Source: Companilactobacillus sp. | GTDB taxonomy: Bacteria; Bacillota; Bacilli; Lactobacillales; Lactobacillaceae | Direction of reading: 5' to 3' | NCBI RefSeq assembly: GCF_022484265.1 | Contig: NZ_JAKVLR010000001.1 | Location: 372,001-436,000, forward strand | DNA length: 64,000 nt | Part shown: piece by piece, positions 33,847 to 43,209 of the stretch | Layout: every line of letters begins with the position of its first letter | Numbering within the stretch: position 1 is the first letter of the stretch | Made by a program: the position numbers and the translations under genes | Notes under the pieces: model-generated | The model's input: only the letters and a program-made list of their open reading frames with translations | Told to the model about the DNA's origin: nothing | The model's database searches: none

Positions 33847-34488
33847 ATGTTTTTAACTAAACTCTTTATTTGTATAATTCTAGCATACCTGATTGGATCT
33901 TTTCCGACCGCTTACATTGTTGGAAAAGTATTCTTCCACAAAAATATTTTTGATTATGGCAGCGGAAATGTTGGAACGACCAATGCCTATCGAGTATTTG
34001 GACCGATTGCCGGAACGGTAGTACTGTTTGTCGATATTCTCAAAGGAACCTTGGGAGCATTCTTACCCATCTTCATCGGTTTAGATCGTCCTTGGATGTT
34101 GTTTGTGGGATTATTTGCAGTCATTGGCCATGTCTTTTCAATTTTCTTGAAATTCAAGGGTGGCAAGGCTGTGGCAACTAGCGCCGGAATTTTATTAGCC
34201 TATAGCCCGATCCCCTTCATAATTTGCTTTTTATGTTTTGCATTGATCGTTTACATTACTAGCATGGTCAGTGTTGCCAGCTTGGTAACTATCGTTGTAT
34301 TTACTGTTTCATCGCTGTTCATGCACGATTGGATCTTAACTTCCGTGGCCTGCGTGGTCACGGTGATCATTTATGTCAAACATATTCCAAACATCAAGCG
34401 ACTTCTCAAAGGAAAAGAAAATTTAGTTTCAATTGGATTAGCCTATAAGCGACAGCAACGTAAAGAACAAGAAAAAGACGACCACTAG
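33847..34488 (+). CDS. plsY: Glycerol-3-phosphate acyltransferase PlsY
   Basis: 213 residues with five membrane helices. The three conserved loops are visible: GSFPTAYIVGK, DYGSGNVGTTNAYRVFG and FLKFKGGKAVATSAG. PlsY moves the acyl group from acyl-phosphate to glycerol-3-phosphate, the first step of phospholipid synthesis, using the acyl-phosphate that PlsX or FakAB supply. It is divergent from parE, the common arrangement in Firmicutes. Confidence 0.96.
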   Translation: MFLTKLFICIILAYLIGSFPTAYIVGKVFFHKNIFDYGSGNVGTTNAYRVFGPIAGTVVLFVDILKGTLGAFLPIFIGLDRPWMLFVGLFAVIGHVFSIFLKFKGGKAVATSAGILLAYSPIPFIICFLCFALIVYITSMVSVASLVTIVVFTVSSLFMHDWILTSVACVVTVIIYVKHIPNIKRLLKGKENLVSIGLAYKRQQRKEQEKDDH

Positions 34489-34503
34489 TTGGTCGTCTTT
34501 TTC
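34472..34503. terminator. Intrinsic terminator spanning the plsY stop codon
   Basis: AAAAAGACGACCA pairs with TGGTCGTCTTTTT; the TAG stop lies in the loop. A and T runs on both sides let it serve the convergent epimerase gene as well. Confidence 0.88.
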
Positions 34504-34505
34504 TG

Positions 34506-35384
34506 TTATTTAAATGAAATGCTGTAATAAGCTTCAAATGTTTGTTCTGGATCTAAAGTGTTAATACCGTATTTGTTGACTAGTTGATGGTCAGTGTCGA
34601 TCTTGTCAGCAATGCCCCACCAAGGTTCAATACAAACAAAATCGCCCTTTTCAGGATACTGCGACCAAATGCCAACAAATTTAGCATTTCCGGTATCCAA
34701 TTGAATTTTTTTATCAGTCAGATCACTTTTAATAGTGATAACTGAAGGTTGGCTCAGACTATAAATGATTGCATCATCGACAAAAGCATCATGAGTTAAA
34801 GTAAAATCTTGGTCCTCAACTCTTTGTTCCTGGCTTAGATCAATATTGCTGTCCTTTAAAGCGATTCTCGAACGAGTCTCCTTCGGGTCCAATTCAATCT
34901 TAAAGTCCGAATACTGCAAACCTTTGACGAATGGCACTGAAAATCCAGGATGTGCACCAATAGCGAAATACATTTTTTCAGCAGTATCTTTATTCTCTAC
35001 AATATAGCTGATCTGCAGAGTATCCTTCACCAATTGATAAATTATTTGCAATTTAAAATGGAATGGATAAATCGACAACGTCTCTTCGTCATCGTTTAAT
35101 TCCAAGACCAACTTATTATCATTTTGAGATGCCAGTGAAAAATCACGATCTCGAGCAAATCCATGCTGCGACATTTCAAATTTTTGATCATTGTAGTAGT
35201 AATGATCGCCCTTCAAACGACCAACAATGGGAAATAATACTGGCGCATGACGGTTCCAGATCTCAGGATCAGCCTGCCAAATATATTCATTTTGAGCTTG
35301 GTCTTGAATGCTAATGATCTCAGCACCAGCTGATTTTACTTGAATCTTTAAAAAATCATTTTGGACAGTGTATGTTTCCATCAT
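34506..35384 (-). CDS. Aldose 1-epimerase family protein (LacX-like)
   Basis: About 292 residues. Galactose-mutarotase fold with FPIVGRLKGDHYYY, SQHGFARDRDF (catalytic-type His), and AIGAHPGFSVPF (second His) followed by a C-terminal WSQYPEKGDFVCIEPWWG. This is the LacX-like branch, whose substrate is undefined. The start is one of two adjacent ATGs (35384, 35381); the upstream GTG at 35390 overlaps the AGAGG ribosome site, which itself lies over the hslU stop. Likely the last gene of the topA-xerC-hslVU transcript. Confidence 0.85.
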   Translation of the reverse strand: MMETYTVQNDFLKIQVKSAGAEIISIQDQAQNEYIWQADPEIWNRHAPVLFPIVGRLKGDHYYYNDQKFEMSQHGFARDRDFSLASQNDNKLVLELNDDEETLSIYPFHFKLQIIYQLVKDTLQISYIVENKDTAEKMYFAIGAHPGFSVPFVKGLQYSDFKIELDPKETRSRIALKDSNIDLSQEQRVEDQDFTLTHDAFVDDAIIYSLSQPSVITIKSDLTDKKIQLDTGNAKFVGIWSQYPEKGDFVCIEPWWGIADKIDTDHQLVNKYGINTLDPEQTFEAYYSISFK

Positions 35385-35392
35385 CTTCACCT

Positions 35393-36829
35393 CTAAAGGA
35401 TATAACGTGAAAGATCTTTGTCTGAAACAATCTTACCAACTTGTTCTTTGACATATTCACGAGTAATTGTAATGTCGCCCATTTGCATGTCAGGGCCTTC
35501 ATATAAAATGTCACTCAGAATCTTTTCAAGAACAGTTGAAAGTCTTCTGGCACCGATATTTTGGTTAGTATTATTAAGATCAAATGCTACCTTAGCAATT
35601 TCTTCAACGGCCTCTTTAGTAAAGATCAAATTGATACCGTCTGCCTTAGTCAAGGCTACGTATTGCTTGGTCAAAGCATTATCAGGTTTTGTCAAAATTT
35701 GAACGAAGTCGTCTTCTGTCAAATCTTGCAACTCGACACGAATTGGGAAACGACCTTGAAGCTCAGCAATCAAGTCGCTAGGCTTGCTCTCGGCAAAGGC
35801 ACCTGAAGCAATAAATAGAATATGGTCAGTTCTTACTGCACCATATTTAGTATTAACTTGAGAACCTTCAACGATTGGCAAGATATCACGTTGAACACCC
35901 TCACGAGATACTTCACCAGAAGTACGTTTGTCGCCAGGTGCAATTTTATCGAACTCATCGATAAAGATGATTCCATTATTCTCAGTACGGTCGATCGCAC
36001 CTTGATAAATTTCATCATGATCAACACGTTTAGCTGATTCTTCACGGATCAAGACTTCACGAGCTTCTTTAACGGGTAAAGTTCTTGAGATCATCTTCTT
36101 AGGAATCAAGTTATCCATCATTGAACTCATGTCAATGCCCATTTGTTGCATTTGGTCGTTCATTGGTGCTTTACGAGATTCCTCAACTTGGATCGTAACC
36201 TCTTTATCTTCAAGAAGGCCCTTGTCCAATTGTTCCTTGATCGACAAACGTTGGTTTCTGATATCATCAGTAACATCGCGTCCTTCATCAGGATCATCGT
36301 TACCGGCTTGGTCGCCGGTATGAAGCATGTCGCCAAGATTTGAAGCGTTGCCCATATTAGTTAGCATTGACATGAAATCGTTCATGCCGTTTTCTTGTTT
36401 AGTTTCCTTTTTAATGGCAGGTACCAACAATTTAACTAACTTCTTATCGACTTTACGTTTGACCTCTGGTCTGATCTCAGCGTATTTTTCGTCTTCTTCC
36501 ATCGTGACAGCGACGTCCATCAAATCACGGACCATAGATTCAACATCACGACCAACATAACCGACTTCTGTAAACTTAGTGGCTTCAACTTTAACGAATG
36601 GAGCATGAACAACTTTTGCCAATCGGCGAGCGATTTCTGTTTTACCAACACCAGTTGGTCCGATCATCATTAGGTTCTTAGGTGTAATTTCTTTTTGCAT
36701 TTGGTCAGGAACTTGCATACGGCGGTATCTATTATACAAAGCTATGGCAACCGCGCGCTTGGCATCGCCTTGGCCAATGATATATTTGTCTAGTGCTTCA
36801 ACAATTTGTTTTGGAGTTAGATTTTCCAT
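35393..36829 (-). CDS. hslU: ATP-dependent protease ATPase subunit HslU
   Basis: 478 residues. AAA+ ATPase with LTPKQIVEALDKYIIGQ at the start, Walker A IGPTGVGKTEIARRL near 53-66, the pore motif GYVGRDV and Walker B IIFIDEFDKIA. The I domain (about 110-245) is acidic. The C-terminus ends SRYIL, matching the conserved tail that docks into HslV. It unfolds substrates for HslV and follows hslV by 13 nt. Confidence 0.97.
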   Translation of the reverse strand: MENLTPKQIVEALDKYIIGQGDAKRAVAIALYNRYRRMQVPDQMQKEITPKNLMMIGPTGVGKTEIARRLAKVVHAPFVKVEATKFTEVGYVGRDVESMVRDLMDVAVTMEEDEKYAEIRPEVKRKVDKKLVKLLVPAIKKETKQENGMNDFMSMLTNMGNASNLGDMLHTGDQAGNDDPDEGRDVTDDIRNQRLSIKEQLDKGLLEDKEVTIQVEESRKAPMNDQMQQMGIDMSSMMDNLIPKKMISRTLPVKEAREVLIREESAKRVDHDEIYQGAIDRTENNGIIFIDEFDKIAPGDKRTSGEVSREGVQRDILPIVEGSQVNTKYGAVRTDHILFIASGAFAESKPSDLIAELQGRFPIRVELQDLTEDDFVQILTKPDNALTKQYVALTKADGINLIFTKEAVEEIAKVAFDLNNTNQNIGARRLSTVLEKILSDILYEGPDMQMGDITITREYVKEQVGKIVSDKDLSRYIL

Positions 36830-36842
36830 TTATGAGTCTCCT

Positions 36843-37367
36843 CTAGAATTTGTCTGTAATGATATTTGTATTAGTGAAAATATCGATTCCTGAAGCAATA
36901 TTTACGCCTTCACGTGCAATATCTTCAGCAGTCATATCCTTAGCATGTCTTTGCATAGCAACTGCGGCAGCTTGTGCAAAGTTACCACCCGAACCGATTG
37001 AAATAACATCTTCATCTGGTTCGATAACTTCTCCACTACCAGAAATTAGTAAAACAGTGTCTTTATCTAATGCAATCAACATTGCTTCTAACTTTTGCAA
37101 TTGTGGATCTTTACGCCAGTCTTGGGCTAATTCAACTGCGGCACGTTTAAGATTTCCAGAGTAAGCCTTTAATTTCTTTTCCAACCAATCTTGAAGAGTG
37201 ATAGCGTCAGCAACCCCTCCCGCAAATCCGATGATTACTTGGTCATCGAAAATACGTCTGATTTTATGTGCGCTACCCTTCATGATGAACTTTTCACTCA
37301 ATGTTACTTGTCCATCACCAGCAATAGCAGTTTTTCCATTATGCTTTACAGCTAAAATTGTTGTCAT
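36843..37367 (-). CDS. hslV: ATP-dependent protease proteolytic subunit HslV
   Basis: 174 residues. Starts MTTILAVKHNGKTAIAGDGQVT; removal of Met leaves the N-terminal Thr nucleophile typical of HslV. The catalytic Lys is in SAHKIRRI and GFAGGVADAITL is conserved. It forms the double hexameric peptidase chamber of HslUV. Confidence 0.97.
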   Translation of the reverse strand: MTTILAVKHNGKTAIAGDGQVTLSEKFIMKGSAHKIRRIFDDQVIIGFAGGVADAITLQDWLEKKLKAYSGNLKRAAVELAQDWRKDPQLQKLEAMLIALDKDTVLLISGSGEVIEPDEDVISIGSGGNFAQAAAVAMQRHAKDMTAEDIAREGVNIASGIDIFTNTNIITDKF

Positions 37368-37381
37368 AAAACTATCCTCTC

Positions 37382-38281
37382 TTATCTAGGAAAATATTTC
37401 TTATAGTCTTTTTGTAAATGCTCCATAGTTACATGCGTGTAGATCTGCGTGGTTGACAGACTAGAATGGCCGAGCATTTCTTGAACCGTCCGTAAGTCTG
37501 CACCGTTATCTAAAAGATGCGTTGCAAACGTATGACGGATCATATGGGGATGTATATCCGCAGTCAAACTAGTCTTTTTAATGATCTTATCTAAAATATA
37601 TTCAATTCCTCGACTCGTGATCTGTTTACCACGGTTATTAATAAAAACAAAATCGTGATCTTGTTCATACTTATTCATGATAACTTTACGAGCGTCTTGA
37701 AAATATTTCTGTAAAGCAGTCTGAGCATATTCGCCAAAGGGAACGTAGCGATCTTTGTCACCTTTACCGTGAATCAAAACGACCCCGTTAGCAAAGTCCA
37801 GCTGCGACATGGTCAAATTAGCACATTCGCTAACACGCATCCCTGTCGCATATAACAATTCTAACAAAGCTGAATCCCTTTGTGAAAGAAGATCGTCACC
37901 TTTGACTGCTTCAAAAAGCTGTTTCATTTCATTTTCATAAAAAAATCTTGGTAATTTTCTTCCCTTGCGACGAAGTTGAACTAGTTCAAAGGGATTCTTC
38001 GTCAAAAAATTGTTTCTGACTAAGTAATTATAAAAGGAACGCAACGACGAGATTCGACGAGCAATCGTGTCGTCAGAATATTCTTGTTCATCCATAAAAG
38101 TCAGATAAGTTTCAACGTCGAATCGATTTACAACTGAAAATCCCTGAAAACCTCCATTTTGGTCCAATGCATGGACAAAATTATTGATGTCTTCTAAATA
38201 AGATTTCTTAGTATCATCAGAATAATGACGGTTGATCACTAAGTAATCAATGTACTTATCGACTAGATCTTGTTCGATCAT
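37382..38281 (-). CDS. xerC: Tyrosine recombinase XerC
   Basis: 299 residues. SAM-like N-terminal domain, then the catalytic residues in ATGMRVSECANL (Arg), HGKGDKDRYVP (Lys), HMIRHTFATHLL (His-x-x-Arg), LGHSSLSTTQIYTH (His, Tyr nucleophile). With XerD it resolves chromosome dimers at dif. Its position between topA and hslV is the standard marker of this gene in Firmicutes. Its ATG overlaps the topA stop (TAATG), implying translational coupling. Confidence 0.95.
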   Translation of the reverse strand: MIEQDLVDKYIDYLVINRHYSDDTKKSYLEDINNFVHALDQNGGFQGFSVVNRFDVETYLTFMDEQEYSDDTIARRISSLRSFYNYLVRNNFLTKNPFELVQLRRKGRKLPRFFYENEMKQLFEAVKGDDLLSQRDSALLELLYATGMRVSECANLTMSQLDFANGVVLIHGKGDKDRYVPFGEYAQTALQKYFQDARKVIMNKYEQDHDFVFINNRGKQITSRGIEYILDKIIKKTSLTADIHPHMIRHTFATHLLDNGADLRTVQEMLGHSSLSTTQIYTHVTMEHLQKDYKKYFPR

Positions 38282-40362
38282 TATTTTTGAACTGCCTCTT
38301 CATAATCTCCGTTAGGACAAATAACTTGGCGTCCACCTTTAACTTTCTTTTCAACTAAGTAATGTTGATCCTTAGGACAATTTCTACCGACTGGCTTGTC
38401 CCATGAAACGAAGTCGCAGTCAGGATATCTGGAACAACCGTAAAAAATTCGATTCTTCTTTGATTTTCTTTCAATGACTTGACCCTTTTTACACTTAGGA
38501 CAAACTACGCCGATCTCTTTAACGATTGGTTTAGTATTACGACAGTCTGGAAATCTTGAACAAGCGTAAAACTTACCGTAGCGACCAAGTTTGATGACCA
38601 TGGGTGCACCACAGATATCGCAATCGATACCAGCCGGTTCATCTTTGATCTGAACTTTTTCAATTTTATCTTCAGCAGATTTCAATTCTTTTTCAAAAGG
38701 TTTGTAATAACGGTCAACTACTTTGACCCAATTTTCCTTGCCTTCTTCAATGTTATCCAACTCATCTTCAAGATTAGCCGTGAAGTCGACGTTAACGATA
38801 TCAGGGAAATAATCTTGGATCAAATTATCAACAATTCCACCTAGTTCAGTCGGTTCAAAGCTTTTACCATTTAATTTAACGTAATAACGTCTTTGGATAG
38901 TATCAATAGTAGGAGCATAAGTTGATGGACGACCCACGCCGTTTTCTTCCAAAGCCTTAACTAATGAAGCTTCGGTATATCTTGCAGGTGGCTGCGTGAA
39001 ATGTTGCGAAGGGTCGTTAGATTGTAGCTTAACTTTGTCGCCTTCTTGTAGGTCAGGCAAGATGTTATCCTTACTATTTGATTCAGCTGTACTTTGATAA
39101 ACTTTACGATATCCTTGGAATTTCATCTTTGAACCATTGGCTCTAAACATGACGTCATTTTGAGTAATATCGACTGACATCGTATCGAATACGGCTGGTG
39201 TCATTTGACTGGCAGCAAATCTAGACCAGATCAAATCGTACAAGCGATATTGATCACGTGTCAGAATATCTTTCAAAGATTTTGGTGTCCTATAAATGGA
39301 TGAAGGTCTAATAGCTTCATGGGCATCTTGGGCGCCTTCTTGGTTCTTATCTTTACGCATCTTAACTGCTGCAAATGGTTCGCCATATTCTTCATGAATA
39401 AATTGCGAAGCCTCGTGGACAGCCACTTTTGAGATACGCTTTGAATCAGTACGCATGTATGTGATCAGTCCTACAGTTCCCTCTTTTTTGCCGAGGTTGA
39501 TTCCTTCATATAATTGCTGAGCGATCATCATGGTTTTTCGCGTTTTGAAGTTCAATTTACGGTTAGCCTCTTGTTGCAAAGAACTAGTCGTAAATGGTGC
39601 AGCAGGGAATCTCTTACGTTCTTTCTTGGTAACTTTTTCAACATCAAAGTCAGCCTTTTTATCGATCTTGCCTAAAACTTCTTGAACCTTGTCGTTGTTA
39701 GGTAGATCCATCTTTTTATGGTTAAGTCCATAAAAATTAGCTTTGAATTTTTCTTTATCATGTTTAAAAATCGATTCGATCGTCCAATATTCTTCAGGAA
39801 CGAACTTCTTGATCTCATTTTCGCGTTCGATCACTAATTTCAAGGCAATCGATTGAACACGTCCAGCACTAAGCCCTTTTTTAACTTTAGCCCAAAGAAT
39901 TGGTGATATTGAATATCCCACCAATCTATCTAGGACACGACGTGCTTGCTGGGCATCAACTAAGTTCATGTCAATGCTTCTAGGACTCTTGAATGCTTGT
40001 TTAACTGTATCTTTAGTGATTTCGTTAAAAACCACACGATTCTTTCCATCAACATCTAATCCGAGTAGATGTGAAACATGCCAGGCAATTGCCTCGCCTT
40101 CACGATCCGGATCGGCTGCCAGATAAACACGTTTGGCTTTTTTGGCTTCTTTTTTGAGGTCCTTAATAACAGGACCCTTTCCACGGATGGAAATATACTT
40201 AGGCTCGTAGTCGTGTTCGACATCGACACCCATTTGACTCTTTGGCAGATCACGCACGTGACCTAAACTAGCAACTACGTGGTAATTTCTACCGAGGTAT
40301 TTCTCAATGGTCTTTGCTTTGGATGGTGATTCTACGATCACCAGATTTTTTGATGATGGCAC
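38281..40362 (-). CDS. topA: DNA topoisomerase I
   Basis: 693 residues from a GTG start (VPSSKNLVIVESPSKAKT), chosen because AAAGGAG lies 8 nt upstream; a longer in-frame start at 40428 has no support. Toprim motif LAADPDREGEAIAWH, active-site Tyr in LITYMRTDSKRIS. The C-terminus has two intact four-Cys zinc ribbons (CDICGAP...CSRFPDC; CPKCKKG...CSRYPDC) and a third, degraded one with only two Cys. It relaxes negative supercoils. Confidence 0.96.
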   Translation of the reverse strand: MPSSKNLVIVESPSKAKTIEKYLGRNYHVVASLGHVRDLPKSQMGVDVEHDYEPKYISIRGKGPVIKDLKKEAKKAKRVYLAADPDREGEAIAWHVSHLLGLDVDGKNRVVFNEITKDTVKQAFKSPRSIDMNLVDAQQARRVLDRLVGYSISPILWAKVKKGLSAGRVQSIALKLVIERENEIKKFVPEEYWTIESIFKHDKEKFKANFYGLNHKKMDLPNNDKVQEVLGKIDKKADFDVEKVTKKERKRFPAAPFTTSSLQQEANRKLNFKTRKTMMIAQQLYEGINLGKKEGTVGLITYMRTDSKRISKVAVHEASQFIHEEYGEPFAAVKMRKDKNQEGAQDAHEAIRPSSIYRTPKSLKDILTRDQYRLYDLIWSRFAASQMTPAVFDTMSVDITQNDVMFRANGSKMKFQGYRKVYQSTAESNSKDNILPDLQEGDKVKLQSNDPSQHFTQPPARYTEASLVKALEENGVGRPSTYAPTIDTIQRRYYVKLNGKSFEPTELGGIVDNLIQDYFPDIVNVDFTANLEDELDNIEEGKENWVKVVDRYYKPFEKELKSAEDKIEKVQIKDEPAGIDCDICGAPMVIKLGRYGKFYACSRFPDCRNTKPIVKEIGVVCPKCKKGQVIERKSKKNRIFYGCSRYPDCDFVSWDKPVGRNCPKDQHYLVEKKVKGGRQVICPNGDYEEAVQK

Positions 40363-40483
40363 GTAGTGTGCTCCTTTCTGTATAACAATTGGCTCGTTTA
40401 AGAAAACTGAACTAATATTAATTATCAATTATTGTTTTGTCAATCAAATAATACATTTAATTTGAATTTTTCGGAAGCGTTTC

Positions 40484-41302
40484 CTAAATTTCAGTAAAAT
40501 TGATCAAGGGAATTGCCCCTTGTTGGATCAAATGATTGCATCCTACTGAAAGACTGGAATCGATCGGACCGGGAATGGCATAAACATCTCGATTGGAATC
40601 AAGTGCCATTTCAGCGGTTATCAACGCACCCGAGCGATTTTTGGCTTCTGTAATAACAACTTTATCGCTCAAACCAGCAATGATCCGATTACGCTGGGGA
40701 AAATGCCAACGATTGATCTTGCTCCCTGGTGGATATTCTGACAGCAATAAACCAACTTCGGAAATTTTTTTCTGAAGCTGTTTATTTTCCGCCGGATAAC
40801 AGACATCTAATGAACTGCCAATTACAGCAATGGTCTTGCCAGAATTATCCAGGGTCGCTTGGTGGGACCAGGAATCTACGCCTTTTGCTAGCCCGCTTAC
40901 AACAGTATACCGACCAGTAATTTTTGGCACAAGTCCCCGAATGCAACGGCGACTGTACTCGCTCGCATTCCTAGAACCAACAATAGCCAAACACGGCGTT
41001 AAAAGCAAATTTTTATTTCCTCGATAAAACAAAAGTGCCGGCGGATTGTATATATTTCTCAACTTTTCTGGATAGCTTGGGTCTAAAAAAGTAATTGCTG
41101 AAATATTCATTAAGTCCGTCTTACTAAATAATAGAAGAAACTGGTTAAACTTCTGCGGACCTAATAAATCTGCCACAAATTTTAATGCATCCGACTCAAA
41201 GTGGGCAGATTCCAAATAAAATTTGATAATTTTTAGCATTTGCTGATTTGATACTTGCCGTGTTAAGCGACATCTAGTCAAAAATTCTGTTAATTTATCC
41301 AT
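40484..41302 (-). CDS. dprA: DNA-processing protein DprA
   Basis: 272 residues. Rossmann-fold DprA core: LAIVGSRNASEYSRR, VSGLAKGVDSWSHQATL, GKTIAVIGSSLDVCYPAEN and LLSEYPPGSKINRWHFPQRNRIIAGLS. Slightly short; no C-terminal winged helix is evident after NHLIQQGAIPLI. It protects incoming single-stranded DNA and loads RecA in transformation. Its only ribosome site (AAGGTGG) is inside the right arm of a terminator hairpin ending at the ATG. Confidence 0.95.
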   Translation of the reverse strand: MDKLTEFLTRCRLTRQVSNQQMLKIIKFYLESAHFESDALKFVADLLGPQKFNQFLLLFSKTDLMNISAITFLDPSYPEKLRNIYNPPALLFYRGNKNLLLTPCLAIVGSRNASEYSRRCIRGLVPKITGRYTVVSGLAKGVDSWSHQATLDNSGKTIAVIGSSLDVCYPAENKQLQKKISEVGLLLSEYPPGSKINRWHFPQRNRIIAGLSDKVVITEAKNRSGALITAEMALDSNRDVYAIPGPIDSSLSVGCNHLIQQGAIPLINFTEI

Positions 41303-41342
41303 AAAAAAACCACCTTCGTAATTACAAATTACGTAAGTGGTG
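41303..41342 (-). terminator. Terminator hairpin at the rnhB end that contains the dprA ribosome site
   Basis: Minus strand: ACCACTTACGTAATT-TGT-AATTACGAAGGTGGT followed by TTTTTT and then the dprA ATG. The arm AAGGTGG is the only ribosome-site-like sequence for dprA, spaced about 7 nt from its start. Confidence 0.75.
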
Positions 41343-42114
41343 TTTGATATGACTTATGAATATTTTTGACTGGAGCGAAACTTTCCCGATGGATCGAAGT
41401 CTTGCCATATTTTTCTAGGGCATCTAAATGCTTACGAGTACCGTAGCCATCATTATGAATAAAATCGAATTCAGGATAGATACGATCGTATTCTTGCATC
41501 AATCTATCACGTGCCACTTTGGCAACAATACTAGCAGCACCGATGGTTAACGATTTAGAATCCCCCTTGATCAACTTGGTCTGAGAAACATTGACCGGTA
41601 TAGTCATCGCGTCAACTAATATATGACTTGGTTTTAAGTATAAATTATTGATTGCATCTGCCATGACTAATTCCGTCGCATGATAAATATTTTCGGTGTC
41701 GATCAAGCGTGGTGAACCTACAGCTACGCTGATATCAATCGCTTGTTGACAGATCAGCTTATACAATTCATTTCGTTTAGCAATCGATAGTTTTTTCGAA
41801 TCATCGACTTCATATAGCGTATTATCAGGCGGTAAAACTACCGCTGCTGTGACAACTGGTCCAGCTAAAGGTCCACGTCCAACTTCATCGACCCCAGCAA
41901 CGTACTGACCACGTTCCCAGTAAGGATGCTCAAGATGTTCTTTTTGATGAAATTTCTCAATCAATTGCTGTTTAGCGACTATTTTTTTTTGATAAGCAAC
42001 CAACAGCTTTTGGACGCCTTTGCGTTCATCAGCTGCTAATTCTTCTAAAATATCATCATTAACGTCTTGTTTTAATAAATCTTTTATTTCGGAGATGGTC
42101 CGACTATTCTTCAT
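41329..42114 (-). CDS. rnhB: Ribonuclease HII
   Basis: 261 residues. Active-site acidic residues in YVAGVDEVGRGPLAGPVV (Asp-Glu) and HILVDAMTIP (Asp). An N-terminal helical extension of ~65 residues is common in Firmicutes. It cuts RNA in RNA-DNA hybrids and removes misincorporated ribonucleotides. The start at 42114 follows GGAG by 6 nt and overlaps the rbgA 3' end by 11 nt; an in-frame alternative at 42132 lacks a ribosome site. Confidence 0.95.
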   Translation of the reverse strand: MKNSRTISEIKDLLKQDVNDDILEELAADERKGVQKLLVAYQKKIVAKQQLIEKFHQKEHLEHPYWERGQYVAGVDEVGRGPLAGPVVTAAVVLPPDNTLYEVDDSKKLSIAKRNELYKLICQQAIDISVAVGSPRLIDTENIYHATELVMADAINNLYLKPSHILVDAMTIPVNVSQTKLIKGDSKSLTIGAASIVAKVARDRLMQEYDRIYPEFDFIHNDGYGTRKHLDALEKYGKTSIHRESFAPVKNIHKSYQTPLT

Positions 42115-42958
42115 AAAACTCTCCAGGCACATCGAATGTCAATCGACCGAATTTGAGATTTCTCACGTCCATGATAATTTTTCTGGAAGCTCGATCATAA
42201 TCTTCTTTGTAGCCAAATTTTTTCGTTAAGTTCATCAACAATTCTGGTGTCGTATGATTAAAAATATCGGCTCTTTCAAGATTATAAACTGACATTACTC
42301 GTTCCAAATAATTAGTTTCCAAGAAATTCAAGGCAAATATTGCTACATCATCTGGTGGATAGATCTTATCCTTGATAGCTCCAGACAATGCCAATTTCAT
42401 ACCAACCTTTGGATCTGTAATTTTAGGCCATAAAATACCAGGGGTATCTAGTAAGTCGATTCCATAATTGGTTTTAAGCCAATTTTGATTTTTGGTAACA
42501 CCGGGTTTATTACCGGTAACGGCAACATTTTTCCCAACCATTTTATTCAGGATCGTCGACTTACCAACATTAGGTATCCCCACGCACATCGCCTTGATCT
42601 GATAATTCTTGACTCCGTTACGTTCATACTTGGCGATTTTTTCGGATAATTCTGAACGGATCATAGCATTCAAATGCGCTAATTTATTGTCGTGTTTAGC
42701 ATCAGATTCAATTGAGGCCGTTCCCTCTTGTTTAAAATTCAAGATCCAATCAGATGTTAACTTAGGATCTGCTAAATCAGATTTGTTTAAAATAATAATG
42801 TGCTTTTTCTGATTGATGATTTGTTCCAAGACCGGATTCCGCGACGAATAAGGCAGACGAGCATCAACTATTTCTAAGACGATGTCGACCACTTTGAGCC
42901 GGTCTTGAACTTGATTTTTTGCTTTGTTCATATGTCCTGGATACCACTGTAGGGCCAT
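42104..42958 (-). CDS. ylqF: Ribosome biogenesis GTPase RbgA (YlqF)
   Basis: 284 residues. Circularly permuted GTPase: the opening QWYPGHMNKAKNQV is the YlqF signature, G4 NKSDLAD comes before G1 GIPNVGKSTILNK, and G3 is DTPGILWP. The C-terminal ~110 residues are the helical ANTAR-like RNA-binding domain. It acts late in 50S assembly. The start at 42958 follows AGGTG; a GTG nine bases earlier overlaps that site. Confidence 0.95.
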   Translation of the reverse strand: MALQWYPGHMNKAKNQVQDRLKVVDIVLEIVDARLPYSSRNPVLEQIINQKKHIIILNKSDLADPKLTSDWILNFKQEGTASIESDAKHDNKLAHLNAMIRSELSEKIAKYERNGVKNYQIKAMCVGIPNVGKSTILNKMVGKNVAVTGNKPGVTKNQNWLKTNYGIDLLDTPGILWPKITDPKVGMKLALSGAIKDKIYPPDDVAIFALNFLETNYLERVMSVYNLERADIFNHTTPELLMNLTKKFGYKEDYDRASRKIIMDVRNLKFGRLTFDVPGEFYEE

Positions 42959-42967
42959 ATTTATCAC

Positions 42968-43192
42968 CTATTTTCTGTCTATGTCTTTGTACTTAGCATA
43001 CGCTTCGTCAAAAATGGTCATCGAAGGTAGATAACCGGCATTTAGTTCCAAATATTCGGAGATTTTCTCATAATCTTGCTCCTGCTTTGGAAACGATTGA
43101 TCATGAAATGCGTTGTTGGCAAATTCTGCCTCTGGTTCGACACTTTCTGGATTGCGAAGCGTCATTAAAAATTGATAAAAACTTCTTTTCAT
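42968..43192 (-). CDS. YozE family protein (UPF0346)
   Basis: 74 residues. Clearly YozE: SFYQFLMTLRNPE, EFANNAFHDQSFPKQEQDY and YLELNAGYLPSMTIFDEAYAKY. The fold is SAM-like and small; function is unknown, with DNA binding suggested by the fold. It lies between the ypmS-like gene and ylqF, in the same minus-strand run. Confidence 0.9.
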   Translation of the reverse strand: MKRSFYQFLMTLRNPESVEPEAEFANNAFHDQSFPKQEQDYEKISEYLELNAGYLPSMTIFDEAYAKYKDIDRK

Positions 43193-43209
43193 TTTATTCC
43201 TCGTTTGAG

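Noticed and set aside
40473..40484. GGAAGCGTTTCC upstream of dprA's 3' end as a cre site
   Set aside because: Only about 10 of 14 consensus positions match, and it lies at the 3' end of dprA, not near a promoter.
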